Shown piece after piece: positions 48,091-60,851 of a stretch of DNA of 64,000 nucleotides. The translations under genes and the position numbers were made by a program. The stretch lies in assembly GCA_047967505.1 (NCBI GenBank), contig CM106538.1; one strand, written 5' to 3'. The notes beneath the pieces were generated by a model. The model was not told the origin of the DNA and searched no databases. It worked only from the letters and a program-made list of their open reading frames with translations. The stretch's first letter is position 1. Every line of letters starts with the position of its first letter. The DNA comes from Dipteris shenzhenensis (Eukaryota > Polypodiophyta > Polypodiopsida > Gleicheniales).

Positions 48091-48633
48091 TGTTAGAGTT
48101 AGCTCAAATGTCCACCTCTCATGTAACCCACCAATATTCTGTGTACCCAATGTTGTAAGGCCCCCATATGAGGAGAAGCCATGATGGGTATCAGATATTG
48201 GGAGGGATCCCCAGTTTAGACACTGGAAGGGGTCTTAGAGTAGACCAGATGGTTATGAGACGGCTTAGGAGCCAAGAGTAGATACCCATCTGCACAAAGG
48301 GGGGGTTCGGGGGGGCATGTTTTCTGAAGGGTCGGTTGGTCTTCCAGGCCGACTGTCTAGGCCGACTGCCTTATTACAGGGCCGACCGTCAACCACTTAC
48401 ACTATATAAGTGGCCACCCCCTATCATCAGATCACCAGTTCTTCACGCTCATAGTCCTCCGTCCAGCATCTGTCTAGATCACCATCGAAGCTCTGTCTGT
48501 AGAGTGCACGGGTGGACAGCCAACCATCAGTTGTATCAGCAGTTTGGTATATCAGAATTTTTGTATTCTCTCCAGCTTTCCATCGTGTACTTGCGTTTTG
48601 TTGTTATCTTCCGCTGCGTACTATTTTCTTACA
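48091..48633 (+). repeat. solo LTR (543 bp) with target duplication
   Basis: Starts TGTTAGAGTTAGC, ends TATTTTCTTACA, and is related to the LTR at 2481-3208. It is flanked by CTTTC on both sides (48086-48090 and 48634-48638). A TATA-like ACTATATAAGTGG lies near 48402-48414. It arose by LTR-LTR recombination of a copia element. Confidence 0.9.
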
Positions 48634-50860
48634 CTTTCTACTAGTCATATGCTCAGCTAAGCCCTGCTACCTGACATAATTCCCTACTGCACTTGGTGAC
48701 AACTCTGCTATTCCAGCTGACCATTATTGCTTGTACTTGCTTTTGAATCCCAGCCCAATCAAACCCTGGACAAACTAGAACTTAGTTAGTAGTAACATGA
48801 ACATGAACAAAAACAAGCTGAGAACATATGCAAGCTACCATGATCCACCCGGGCCTTGCTAGAGTTGAGGCTCCCACAAGCATGTTCCTATATAACTCTA
48901 GCATACCATTCCACCAGAGCCCATCCCCAAGGATCATCCTAAAACCACCACACACATTGTTTCTTTCAAGTCTCACCATTTATGACAATTCTGGCTTATT
49001 TATTCATAAGCACCATAGGATTATTTCCATGCTTGAATTTTCTACAGTATTATCAGTGAACTCAGCCAAAGACATCTACCTTGTCAATTCAAGCTTCTAG
49101 TTCAACTCATTTTAAGATGATTTCCTGGCCTAAGAGTTGGTTGTTTGTCCTCCATTATTTGCTGGCTCCAGCAAAATGTATTGGGCTGTGCGTGTTTCTT
49201 GCTTGTGTGGGGTTGAATGGGTTGTTTTTTTGTAGCTTCAACAGTTCAAAATGCAACCCTCAGTCCAAGCCAAACCATCTAGTGGTGTCAATACACTAAA
49301 CTCCTGCAATAATCTATAGCCACGCTCTTATAAAGAGTAGAAAAGCATAAGCATGCCACTCAGAAAGAAGCCTTATAACCCTACATTGCTAACCACTGCT
49401 TTTATTGATACATTACCCTTGTAGTGCCAATGTCTTGGTGCACAAGGTGTGATGTCAATCACCAAATGGGAATAAGCTTAAACCTTTTTGAAAAGCTAAC
49501 TTTTCTCGAGTTGTGCCTTGGTGAAGACATCAACAAAATGCAAAGGAAGACCCACCATGCCTGAAACCATGCAGTACAAAAAGAATCTTCCCTTTGGAAT
49601 GTTCTAGGCATTGGCCTACAAAAAGATGTACATTTCCATGTTGATGGTTGGAGATAAAAGGTAAGGGAAGATGTAAGCCAGTCAAATAAGAGGAAAGCTT
49701 AGGAAGTATGCTTTAATGAAATCTTTTCACAACAAGCCATGTATAACGCTTTTCCAAAGGATAAACTAGAAACATACTTTACCAGAGAGCATAAAACATG
49801 ATGTGCACTAAAAATCATCAATTCAATAGCTTTGCTGATGTCAGATCTCAACTAAACTTCCATCTTACAAGGATAACTTGCCTCTTTTATGCATTTAGGT
49901 CCATTGAAAGTTATCTTGCCCATTGCAGGATTGACAGGGTACCAAACCTGAAGACATTGTGGAAACAATTGTTGGACAGGAAATTTTCTATCCTTGGAAA
50001 AAAGATTGTTGGACGTGGGTGCAACATTTGTAAGAAAAGATGGTGGCAGCAACACAGACGCTTATAGAGTCCTCACATCCTGGTCTGATACCAACTGAAA
50101 GGAAATTAACAATTAACACAGTATGTAGAAATTGTGATGCAAGAGTATCGACAAAACACTACTCAAGGATTCTGATTCAATCAACTCATGCCTACTGGCC
50201 TTGCTCTATTCGGAAACTCTAACTCTCTGCACTATTGATTGTGAAGAACCTCAACTATGAAACTGATATAACTAAGCATCACCATAAAAGGGCTACAGAA
50301 TACGTGCGGTATATCCATGACAGTAGGCTCTCATCCTCGGCGATTGACTCACTTATCCTCTACTGTGTGTCCAGAGGTATAATTGACGAAACTAATCACT
50401 ATCATCCCATGCTCAAATTCACTACTATCATCCAGAATTTCACTGCCAAGGTAACCTTGCTGTATAGAGTCAATCAGTCCACCACATAACTCCTACTTGG
50501 CTTACATGCAAGGGGCCACATAGATAATCATCACCACCAGGAAAAAGCACCTTCGAAGATCATATTTCCAACACACTGTACTTCACAAGGATTAAAATCT
50601 TTTGAGGTCTGCTGATATGAAGAAAATCAAGACTAAATTTCTACCCAAACCGCTGATCCCAACTCACTTTCAGCATTTCAACCTCCTGGTCTAAGTCTGC
50701 CTCACCTTATATTTCAAGTAAGAGGACTAAATGCTACCATTACAATGCTCCCACAAGAACACTTTCTGTTATGGAAACGTAAAAGCAATTTGTATCTCTG
50801 ACATAAATAGGTCACTGCTCTACTTTGGATATAAGTGATCTAGCTGTGGATCACAGTCTG
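48634..50860. other. no gene recognised
   Basis: About 2.2 kb without a supported gene. A minus-strand primer-binding-like sequence (TGGTATCAGACCAGG) lies at about 50079-50093 next to a possible TG/CA edge, hinting at an old LTR element; not enough to call one. A minus-strand 'coding' look near 49850-50055 is not convincing. Confidence 0.4.
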
Positions 50861-50989
50861 CAAACTTGAAGATTTTTTACATGTATGGGGAGTTGCACTC
50901 GGCTAATAGAACTCAGATTCCTTTAGATCATCAAACATTTTCTGACACAGACATTGCAAGTCTGATACATATCATTCTTCATCAAAACT

Positions 50990-51350
50990 TGATTTCTGCT
51001 TGGAATTGCATTGGGAGAAAGTGTTTTCATCATCTTGACATGACCCTGACTGCAGCAAAGAATTGGTCAATGCTGGAGGCTGTCTTCAGAGTCCAAATGA
51101 AGCACTCAAAGGTGTCACTAAAGGATGAATTGTACACCCTGCAAACGGATGAAACTGAGAACCTTGGAACATTTCTTAATCGAATGCAGTCCCTATTGAA
51201 GCAACTTGAAGAACTGGGGTCGAAGGCAGATGAAGATGATAGGAAAGCCATATTGTTGAAGAGTTTGCCCCCGAGGTATAGAGACACAGTGAGAATCCTA
51301 AGATTGGATGATGATACTGACTATGTTGATTCATGTAGAGCTCGTACATT
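50990..51350 (+). pseudogene. copia-type gag fragment
   Basis: Within an open stretch (50866-51378), residues from LTAAKNWSMLEAVF through LKDELYTLQTDE, LGTFLNRMQSLLKQLEELG and KAILLKSLPPRY match the UBN2 capsid region of copia Gag in order and spacing. No zinc knuckle or pol follows: at about 51360 the sequence changes to a C/T-rich tract. The piece is truncated at both ends. Confidence 0.75.
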
Positions 51351-51359
51351 TTTTTGGGC

Positions 51360-54300
51360 CTCTTGCCTGCACCACTGAGAACTCCTCCCTCCTCCCCTTG
51401 TCGTCAAACTACTTCCCCCTCTCTCTCTCCCCTGCGAGCTCCTGTGCACCGTTGCACCCCCCCTCGGGCCATTGTTTCCTCTTCTCCCCTCTCGCCATCG
51501 TTCCTCATCTCCTTCTCCCCCTTGTCATGCACCTCGTGGACCTGCAGTTGAAACAGTTTTTGCCCCCCATGCGCTATTGCTGCTCCTGAATCCCGTGCTT
51601 CTGCTTGCACCTGATCTTGCCCATGGCTTCTCCTACCCAGCACGATTGTGGACTGTCGGGCATAAAGTGGCCTTGCTGCATTCTGCTTGCACATATATTC
51701 AGTGTGCTGCCTTCTTCCAGACTTGACAATGTGCGAGGGTGGCAAACAGGACATTAGTGACCTTCGCCTCCACCTTTTCCCCCATCCCTCAGGCTGAGCC
51801 ACCTTCATCTCTGTCCTCTCTCTTCGCAGTATCAGCCTCTTCTCCTCCCGTGTGAGCTTCCAGTTCATCTACTTTGATATGGTGGCTTCTAGCCAGGAAC
51901 CAGTGGCCCAGCAGGTCCCCCCCCCTCCAAAGCCTATCGAGTCACCTTGACAAGACCATTTTATTTGTACTCGAAAGTTGTTGATGCATAAAATATTAAT
52001 TATAATATTCACGAATCTTTCCTATTTTTTCTACTTCTTTCTATGTAACATTGGACCTCATCTCATTGGTTGAGAACCTATCTTTCCAAACCCTTAAAGG
52101 CCCCAAAATGAGCTCCAACTAACCATTAGTCAGTTGGAGGAAGACTTGCCAATTGTTTGGTTGATACACACTTGATGTTACTTATATGTATGAAACTTGC
52201 CAATTTTTAGATTCCAATGCGTAGACTATAAGGGCTGGCTTCCCTTCATTATTTGGCATCTTTTTACTTCATCTCCTTCAGCCCCACATCTCCTTATGGG
52301 TGGGTGCTACCCTCCCAAACTAGCCTTAGATTTGCCATCTTTGGACTCTCATAAAGTAGCCATTTATGGCCAACCGTCTTCTCCACTCATGGCTCTCCAT
52401 TGGCTACACAATCCTCTCCAATGCAGAGTAGCAATAGTCAACATCAGAGGTGCATCACTTAGAATAGATCTAGGGTTGTCATTTTGAGCTATGTGGCCAG
52501 CGGCCACAGCTCTTTTGAAGGGTGGTTAAGCTTTTCTAAGTAACCCCTATGTAAAAAATGCAAAAACACCAAAAATTAACTTGTCTACAAAAGTAGAGTA
52601 CTTGAGATTTGATATTATATCTCCAAATAGGCAAAAAGAGGAGGTTAATGTAATAGAGTGTTCCTATAAATTATTGAGAACATGATAGCACTGCACTCAC
52701 TCATGGAACAACCAATTACAAAAATACCCAAAGGAATTAGTTTTGAGATTACGTGAGATGAAATATTCACAAATTGATGAACTAGATGTAAGCAAAAAAA
52801 AAGCTACTCATGTCAATGTGAAAGGCACACAAAGTTACTCAACACATGGGAAAAGATATAGTGATACAAGGAGGGCTTTATATTACGTGGGGAGAGAAAT
52901 CACACAAGGCATACCTAAATCTGAAATCGCACAAGGCATACGTGAATGTGTCGGCTATCAGATGTGGAACTCGTTTCTCCCTCGTAGAGTCATGCTACAA
53001 CTTACAAGATTGCTTTTGCCGTCTCCATAGTTTTTGAAGGATAATAAAAAAGTGACGTTTTACCGTTTTATGTTTGCAAGTCTTCATTCTACATTTTCAA
53101 GTCTTCAAGCTTATGTAGAAGGTAGGGATCTGCAAGAGCAATTAGATGTTAGTTGATATCAAATGTCATTTATGAGTCGCTCCATGACGTAAGCAAACAT
53201 AGCAACTACCTCTCATAGGCATCAAAATGTAATTTACTCACAACATTTAGTGCAGGAATAGATCTAGGCAATGAGATAGCATTTGTTTCAATACTTCACT
53301 TGGATGGAAATCCAAAAAATGGAGAGGCGAGGCCAGCAACAACAGAAGCCGCACGAAGTTTTTATAGAATGTAGACATCAATACCATCAGTGATTCAGCA
53401 TGTTACTTGGAACCTGAGAAGCAAGGCAATAGTGCATTGGCCAAGCCACCCAGGCGAATGCATGACAAATACATCTAAGCAAGGAGAGAGAGTCGGGCGA
53501 ACTTCTTCGTGAAAGGGGAGAAAGTAGAAAAGGGCGGGCGATTTAACACATCCATGTTTTTAACTAAATGTAAGTTTTTTGGGCTAATTTTTTTACATTC
53601 TTTTACATGCAAAATAGCCCACCCACTTTTTTAATTGCTTTAAATTCGCCTTTGGGCTATAATTCGCCCTTAAAATTTACCTTGTTTCTAAGCCCTCGTT
53701 AAGCCATGTGTCGTGATTATAGGCATTGATCTTTATGAAGATCCAAGGGTTTGAAACGTGCTTTCTAGAAAAGCAAAACTTTTGTGAGCTCTCCTTAAGC
53801 CATGTGTACAATTTTAGGCCTTTGATTTTAGATTGATCTAAAGGACTAAAACACTCCTTCCAAATTTGACCCAAAAGCATACTTTTTTATTCATTCTTCC
53901 CACAAATCAATTATATAAGGAGGGAGATAATTGCATATTTTCTTTGTTTCCATCACTTGATTGCATAATTGTTGGACAAAGCTCATGACCTTGCTATTGA
54001 AACTCCAATTGGATAATAATGAGGATTTAGGTCTAATTTAGAGTTAGAGCCATGACGGAAAGGCTGCCTACTGCAACCTAGTTTGCCTTTTTGATCTTGC
54101 ATAGGCCTAATGAATGATTAAATATCATTCACCTTGTTTTTTTGTTGCTACTCCTAACATGACCTATACATAAAAACGACCAATGATATACCAATAAAAA
54201 GTTTGTTTCACATGAAACCCTCATGAAACCTTGGGTCCAATGAGACTATGAGGAAAACTTAAATTGGATATAATATTTGCATATACGAAATCCATGTGTT

Positions 54301-54519
54301 AGTGCAACATGTGGTATACAAAATACCATCACTCCAGACTTCAATGGCAAATGTATTTCTTCAGCAGCTGCAATATAGCGAAGGGTCCCTTAGGTGATAA
54401 GTCGACGCACACTCAAAGGAAGGAGTAGAGAAGAGGGCCCACAAGCAACAGTAAAAATTGAGGATGCAACCACTGGCATAGCAGATGTGGTGTACAAAAT
54501 TAACTTCTATTATGTGAAT
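51360..54519. other. no gene recognised; C/T-rich tract and dispersed repeats
   Basis: The region 51370-51560 is pyrimidine-rich. About 52020-52115 carries the repeat shared with 20281-20400. About 54095-54140 (CCTAATGAATGATTAAATATCATTCACC) resembles 27030-27075. An open stretch at 52743-53030 has no recognisable features and contains a small internal duplication. Otherwise nothing is seen. Confidence 0.5.
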
Positions 54520-55150
54520 CACTACTACATATGGGCCTTGTTTCGACAATTAAACGTCGACGTTTAGCACACGCGGTGCGCTAATTGTCGATATGTACAA
54601 TGGGATTAATAAAGTCAATATATACCGACCTTTGACAGAAGTGTTAATGGTCGGTATATACCGACTCATAAGGTCAGTATAATATATCGACTAATAACCA
54701 AAGTGTAATGGTAAGTATATACCAACTTTGTGAAGCTTTCCTATACCGACCTTCAACAAGAGTGTTTTCCCTATACTGACCTTTAACAAAGAGTGTTTCC
54801 TAATGACAAAGAAATTTTATTTTCATACATGTTTGATCCTTTGAAAGAATAAAAATACAAGAGCATGTACATCAAGTTTGAAGCTCATATATTCATGTCC
54901 AAGTTTGAGATGAAAAAACTCAATCAAGAGCATTTACATCAACGGCTTCATCTTGAGCCAAGTCCTGTGGGCCAAACAAGTCTATCTCCAACTGTATACC
55001 TAGTTGATCTCCTATATCATCATCATACTCTGGCATCCTATGTTCACCTAAGACTTGATCTTGTAATTCCCCTTCTTTAATAAAGTCGGGTGATTCTTGA
55101 TCCTCATCTTCTTCCTTAATGTAGTGATGGAAAGCAACATGCAACTATCT
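54520..55150. mobile_element. CACTA (En/Spm) element end
   Basis: CACTACTACATATGGGCC at 54520 is the same terminus type as 21005. It is followed by a palindromic AAACGTCGACGTTT and by subterminal repeats based on GTCGGTATATACCGAC (several copies, about 54620-54790). Minus-strand acidic coding (54920-55144) lies behind it. The far end is not found. Confidence 0.7.
54920..55144 (-). pseudogene. acidic C-terminal fragment of a CACTA-encoded protein
   Basis: Related to 21343-21555 (QESPDFIKEGE, EYDDDIGDQLG). The 74 residues are rich in Asp and Glu. It is in the position expected for the end of a CACTA gene read toward this terminus. Frame is open from 55144 to 54920; what lies upstream (55145-55960) gives no recognisable protein. 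Confidence 0.55.
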
Positions 55151-56034
55151 TCATGTCAAATTTTATGGATCAGTCAAGACCCATCGCTTCACATACATGA
55201 TCATGATAGCAACGCTTGTAGGAGAGGGATGCAAATCCACAAACCATCAAAATAGTAGTAATGCAAAGGAAGCTTGAGGGGTGGACGGAAGCATCCCAAC
55301 GGTGTCTTAGGATGATGCTACTATGGCTCTATCGAGAGAGTGGTTGTGGCATGATCTCTTCTTTATAATCAAAACTACAACATTGGCTCAATGTTAAACC
55401 AAAAAACAATCACCAAACATTGACTATGGTGCAACCCACCAAGTTGGAGGGACTAGATAAAAGAATCTAGCAACAGAACTCGAGGATTAGGAAAATCGTA
55501 TGCCAGTAGAAGAAGGATTGGAACCCATAAACATAGAAGCAATAGAAGAATCCGATGAGTACCAATAGTTCAACAATACCCATTGTAGCCCACAGTGTCC
55601 GAATCTAGCAACACCTCAAGGGGTAGTGGAACCATGATGCTATGAGAAGTGCTAGAATAGGCCGAATAGAGGCATAAAGCGAGTAGAGCCAAAATTCCAG
55701 ACGTATTCTCAATATTTGAGGATTTAGCAAGACCAAGTATAGAACTAAACCCACTTTGAGAGTTCAATTTTGGAAGATTGAGAGTTCAATTTTGGAAGAT
55801 TGATAGTTCAATTTTGGATGATTGAACATTGCGATTTCATTAAAGTTGGCAAGCAAATAGATCCAGTAAGCCAATTCCACCCAACAATATACTTAAATCC
55901 AATCAAATCAAAGACCTTGGTAAGTCAACTAAATATGCTTTCCCCTTGGAACATGATAAGCTAGTTGAATTCAAACACACAAATTAATTCAACAACTCAG
56001 TCCAATTTGGTAATGCAATTAACTCCAAAAGGAG

Positions 56035-56185
56035 TAGTTAATCCACTAGTGCCACAAGTTCCAAAAGTGCCAGTAGTTCCAGTAGTGCCACAAGTGCCAC
56101 TAGTTATAGTAGTGCCACCAGTGCCACCAGTGCTAATAGTGCCACTAGTTCCACTAGTACCACCATTCCAACGGTTCCACCAACT
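56035..56185. repeat. minisatellite of AGTGCCAC/AGTTCCA units
   Basis: About 150 bp of irregular 9-12 bp units (AGTGCCACAAGTTCCA, AGTAGTTCCAGTAGTGCC). It translates into Pro/Val repeats but is better explained as a simple repeat. Confidence 0.8.
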
Positions 56186-56199
56186 CACCCAATGAATCT

Positions 56200-56850
56200 G
56201 AACACATCAAGCCTGAAGTGTTAGTTCACAAAATTTAAGGGCTGAAACAAGGATGATCTGGATAGCCATGTGGTGTATTTTGAGATCCAATGGCAGGCGA
56301 GTGGCTTTGACATTACATTTGGTGATCCAAAATAATTATAGTAGTTTGCAAGTACCCTTAGCATGGGGCTATGAGCTAGTTTAGCTTGCAGACTATGAGG
56401 AACTGAAGATAGATTTCCTACACAGGTCCTGTAAGGAGAGAAGACCAAATAAGATTCGCAAGAAGTTGTGAGAGCTTCGCTAGAAGAAACTGATGGTGGA
56501 ATACTATGCACAGAAGTTTCAAAGCCTCTATGAATGGTTAGATGTTGTGGAAAGACCCGCAACTGACACGCTGAGTGGTAGAGTGCTTCTATGAGAAATT
56601 ATGAAAAGGAATTCGTAGTGTAGAGAGTGGATTGGAGATCCAAGGCTAGAAAGGATTTAATGACTTGGTGGATGCTGCTAGAAAAGCAGAGCAAAGGTGC
56701 GGATTGTTTAAAAGCTGATCCAGGGATTATGAATTGGATAGTTGGTGAGACTCGAAGATAAAAGAATTTGACAGTAACAAGGACGATGATACATAATTAA
56801 AGAGTGAAAATTTTGCATTAGGGAAGAATCGGGGTCTCCAAAGGGCCCCC
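56200..56850 (+). pseudogene. retrotransposon gag remnant (Ty3-like), heavily broken
   Basis: In several frames the plus strand reads DDLDSHVVYFEIQWQASGF, then MVEYYAQKFQSLYEWLDVVE, LEIQG and FNDLVDAARKAEQRC. Order and wording resemble the retrotrans_gag domain of Ty3/gypsy elements. At least eight stops or frameshifts are present. It ends where the solo LTR was inserted. Confidence 0.6.
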
Positions 56851-56856
56851 AATTAG

Positions 56857-57208
56857 TGTTGAGATATTGAGCTCCACTCGTGATATGCCAGGGTGACCGT
56901 TGTGCATTTATATCACCGACTTGTTAGCTACAGATCGGTTGGTACACCGCCCATGAATAATAGCTGGATGACAGCTATCTTTATGTACTCTAGCTAGTGG
57001 CTCAGTTAGTATGCCACCTTAGCTAGTTGACTTTGGTTTGAGACCCACATATAGGGTTCACCTATTCTTTTGTACTTAGAGTTCTTTTGGCTTTCACAAC
57101 TAAGAAGAGGAAAACTATTTTTAGCCTCCACCTTTGTGTATATTCCCCCATTGTGTATGTGAGAAAGCTACAAGTGAGACTCCTTCCTTCTCTCCCACTC
57201 TCTTCACA
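56857..57208 (+). repeat. solo LTR of copia family 1 (352 bp) with target duplication
   Basis: TGTTGAGATATTGAGC...CTCTTCACA with the same length as the 37627-37978 LTR. Flanked by ATTAG on both sides (56852-56856 and 57209-57213). No internal sequence remains. Confidence 0.93.
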
Positions 57209-57299
57209 ATTAGTGTTTCCTAATTTGAAGGGATTAGTGAGGTATTTGAGGTGTACCAATGGGAGTGCTCCTTTTTGTGGGGCAATGCCATGTCGAGGT

Positions 57300-57900
57300 G
57301 GAGGGTGGGCAAACCTACAAACAGCCCCTATTGGCTACTCCTCTTACACCGGGGACCACTCAAACCATCCCCCCTCTCCCCCCTCAACCCATGCTTGACC
57401 CTTCTCCCATATGCACCTCCCCCAAACAAACCTACAAGTCATTCAAGAGGTGGTGGGCCCTTCTGGGCAAATTTTTTCCCCTTCTCAGCTTGTTACAAGC
57501 CTGCCCCCTCCTCTTCTCTGGTCCAACTCCATTCTCCCTCCATTTTTTCAAACGTGGGAACTCATTTGGCATCTTCTTTACCCCCTCATACTTTGTCCAT
57601 TGTCTTTCTCCCTCTCTAGCACCTCCTGTAGTAGCTACTCATTCTTTCTCCATTCCTAGTTACAGCAACTCCTATAGCAGTAGTTGCTCATCCCCCTCTT
57701 CTCTTTCTCCCTCTATTCCTAGCTACAGTACCTCCTGTAGTGGCTGCTCATCCCCCTCTGCTCTTTCTCCCTCCATTCCTAGCTACAGCACCCCTTGGAG
57801 CTTCTCTCAACCTTCAGTTGCACCCTCTATACCTTCTCCCTCTCTCTCCCTCTATCGAAGCTGCTCTCACCCTCCAACCTGCACTTTCTAATCCACTATT
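57300..57900. repeat. pyrimidine-rich tract with ~60-bp tandem units
   Basis: C/T-rich sequence. Three adjacent copies of a roughly 60-bp unit (CTCCTGTAGTGG, GCTCATCCCCCTCT, CTTTCTCCCTC, ATTCCTAGCTACAG) occupy about 57620-57790. It lies just before the first ATG of the gene-like region at 57924, as the tract at 9230-9570 does for the gene at 9578. Confidence 0.75.
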
Positions 57901-57923
57901 GCTACTCTGACCTCTGTACAAGC

Positions 57924-59270
57924 ATGGTGAGGAGACCATACATGTACTTTGTGTCCCATAGGAGCAAAGATGCACTAGGTGAATGGGTGCCTTGCACCTA
58001 CAACTTGAATGATTGGATACTAATGAGAGGATCTGCCAAGGGTCACATAAGCTTCCCAGCGTGGGAAGAAAGGATGGCTTGCAAAGGTGCAACACATCTA
58101 CATGGGGAAGGACATGCGCCTTCCTCCGTTAAGCAATCAATCGACAATACCATCGCATTGTAAGTCTGCATTTTGTGTAAGATTTTGAAGTGTAATGAGT
58201 CAGTTTGAAATTGTACTTTGAAATAGAACCAGTGCAATGAGTCAGTTTGAAATTGTATTTTGAAATAGCACTTGTGCATAGCAGATGTATTTCCTTCAGA
58301 CTTTGAGGAGTGGGAACCACAGTCGAGTGCTTCTTAGGTAAGTTTACTACCATTCATGAGGATTTAGGAAGGCAAATGCATGCTGGAGAGAAGTCCTCTA
58401 CTTTGAAACATAGAAATATCTATTGGTATAATGCCAAGTACATTACTCCAAGGACGGCATTAGGCTATGGCCATCTTCAATGCATTGCAACACCACAACT
58501 TGAAGGCATGGATTGCAGCATGGCGGACACAAGAACAGTGCAATCATACAAGGAAAAGATTGCAAAGGATGTGGGCATGGCCATGAAGTTTACATTTGGC
58601 TCTAAATGGGCAAGGTTGTCTTGAATTATGCCTCTGCACATTTTTTCTTCTTGTTTTTAGAATATCCAGATGCACATAACAAAAACCATGTGGTCATGCA
58701 AGTGCCTACATGAGAATGCCCTTCAGAAATTGCTTGGGGTGAATTGGGGAAGTAGGTCAGGTGAATGCCATGTATGTAAGGAGAATGCGGTTGTCAAGTA
58801 TCACATCACCTACTAAATGTTATATTTTGCTTTCCAATATAGGAGCTAGAAGAAAACAAGTGGCAATCGACTCTCCCTTGACTCTAACGACGATGATAAT
58901 ACAGGGGTAAGTTTATGTATTGTCTCTCATTTAGGAGATGTCAAGAATGTGACTGTCACATCACAGTGGATTCTTAGGGACATGCGGGAACACCTATTAG
59001 TCATGGAGGATGGCATGTTTGAGTCCTTTCACTTTACCTTAAATGGTGAAAAGGTAGGAAAGAGTGTAGAGAAGCTCGTGCATAGTGCCACTTTTATCCC
59101 TCCTGCATTATTGAAGATTGTAAACAATGTAGGGTGGAACAATTGTGGATTTTCACGTTTTCTAATTAGTAATGGTGCAACTAATTTTGATGTTTTGAAT
59201 GGTTTTGTTTCATGTCAATGTCAAGTTTTTCCCAAAAAATTTATAATTCTTTTTATTTTTTATATTTAGA
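57924..59270 (+). pseudogene. unrecognised multi-exon gene remnant upstream of family U copy 1
   Basis: Protein-like pieces appear in order: ATG at 57924 (MVRRPYMYFVSHRSKDALGE, about 79 residues to 58163); about 58330-58620 (HEDLGRQMHAGEKSS, YITPRTALGYGHLQC); about 58664-58815 after a likely TTTTTAG acceptor, with CKCLHENALQKLLG and CHVCKENAVV (clustered Cys); and about 58935-59270 after a CATTTAG acceptor (SQWILRDMREHLLVMEDGMF). No known domain is recognised. They may be 5' exons of the same gene as 59408-60851 or a separate gene; splice joins are inferred and not all are in phase. Confidence 0.4.
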
Positions 59271-59407
59271 ACATTTGGGCATATATAGGTTATAAAGTTA
59301 CTTTAGTTTCAAAGTTTCACTATCATAGCCATAGTTCTCCTAGCTACCAAACTACCATGGATTTGCTAGGTCTGCCTTCCACAATTTCATCTCCCATACT
59401 CCCTTAA

Positions 59408-60851
59408 TTGTTTGATAGAGAGGAGGAGTTATTTCCAGTCTTTGATAAGAGCATAAATGTCCTAGGCACCTACTTGGGAGCTCGAGACAATTTTGAAGTC
59501 CTCATCAAGTACATGCAAGACCACATCGCAAGTTTTGCATATCAACTTGATAAGTCTACAAAAAGATGGGTCCCAATTGATTATTTGAAGTACTTGTTCA
59601 ATCAAGAACCCAAGTTCGTGAAGCATTTAGATCGCTTTCGAGCCGAGCTCACACCCCTAGGGTTTAGGGAGGTGGACACTGATGACCTCCTAGCATGCGG
59701 AGTCGTCGAAAACATAGGAAATAGGTTCATATCCTAGGAAATGACCTTTATTTTCCTTCTCTCGAAGGGACAAATGTAAGAGGAGGCCTCGACCTCAATC
59801 CCTGACCCTACCCCTGCCCTTTTCGATCCTCTTATTTTTGTAGATGAGCCCAACATCTACAATGAAGAGCCCATAGATGAAGAAGCTAAGGAACAGGAAG
59901 CTACATTGGCCTTGGAAGTGCTCCAGTGACCTCTTGAACCCCATTCTACTTCTCAAATTCCATCCACCTCGGGCACCACCTCTGTTGACCCCGCAATAGT
60001 GATATGGTTTCTTGCTCCACTTCTTGTTGATGGAGAACAATACCTCTCTCTCCATGACATAGAGGTTATGTTTGGTCTCCAGGAGGATGAAGCTCTTGGT
60101 GTCCTGTGTGGATATGAGGTGGACACGACTATGTAAGAACCTGAGTTTTGGGGAGCGGATGATTCAATAGAAGAAGTTCTTGCTTTAACACTGGCCCAAA
60201 TCAAAGATGCAAAGACATCAATCTACTCTGACCTACCTGATGTTCCAGAAGAAGCCTCCACATCTCACTCCAGATAGCAGGATGCCTCTGGATCCATCCT
60301 CATTAACAAAGAGGAAGGGATTGAGCATGATGACTCCATAGTAGTAAGAAACTATGAGCTTTGAATTTTTTCTCTCTTGGTATACTTTTGCTTTAATGGA
60401 ATTGTAATGTAATGTTGGACTGTTGCAGGAGGCATTTGAGGTCGACCTATTCTCATCTCGGCAATGCCTTGTTCATAGTAGATTTAGCCGAGATCACTCA
60501 CTGGCACATTACCTTGGCCAAGCAAAAGGGCACTTTGTGGTTATCCACAAAAAGTTTTCTCCACATGGCATTGATGACCTCCTGAAGTGCAAGGTTTTGT
60601 CATGAGTGATTGGTCATGTTGACATCAATCGCAATGCTGACAAGGTCATTATGGTGAATCGCATGGCTACCCTCAATGCCTTTGGAACCAATTTTCAAGG
60701 TATGGCATTGATGGTAGCAGCCATGTCCTTGGCCAGCAACAACAATAGCATTGAATCTCTATCGAGAGCTAGGAGTGTATTTGGGAATTCAAAGCCCGAT
60801 GTTCTCGGTGCTTTAGAGAAGAGAGAAAGGCTTTGGAGCCTTATTGTATAG
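59408..60851 (+). pseudogene. unknown gene family U, copy 1
   Basis: One frame runs from 59408 to 60343, interrupted by five stops. It encodes DREEELFPVFDKSINVLGTY, an acidic middle (NIYNEEPIDEEAKEQE) and LLVDGEQYLSLHDIEVMFG. An intron (60344-60428, GTAAG...TTGCAG) leads to a second exon with HYLGQAKGHFVVIHKKFSPHG, LLKCKVLS-stop, NADKVIMVNRMATLNAFG and MALMVAAMSLA, ending at 60851. Copy 2 (18951-19900) shows the same segments and the same intron position. Conservation is higher in these segments than between them, so they are probably real domains, but I do not recognise the family. A mobile-element accessory protein is one possibility. Confidence 0.65.

Noticed and set aside
48634-50860. A second old LTR element anchored on the primer-binding-like site at ~50079-50093
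   Set aside because: No LTR pair, polypurine tract or coding match could be found.
51404-51868. 154-codon minus-strand frame
   Set aside because: It is the antisense of a C/T-rich tract (Arg/Glu/Gly-rich) with no recognisable domain; low complexity explains its length.
55965-56195. Pro/Val-rich repeat protein on the plus strand
   Set aside because: Explained by a DNA minisatellite; no conservation of frame signals.
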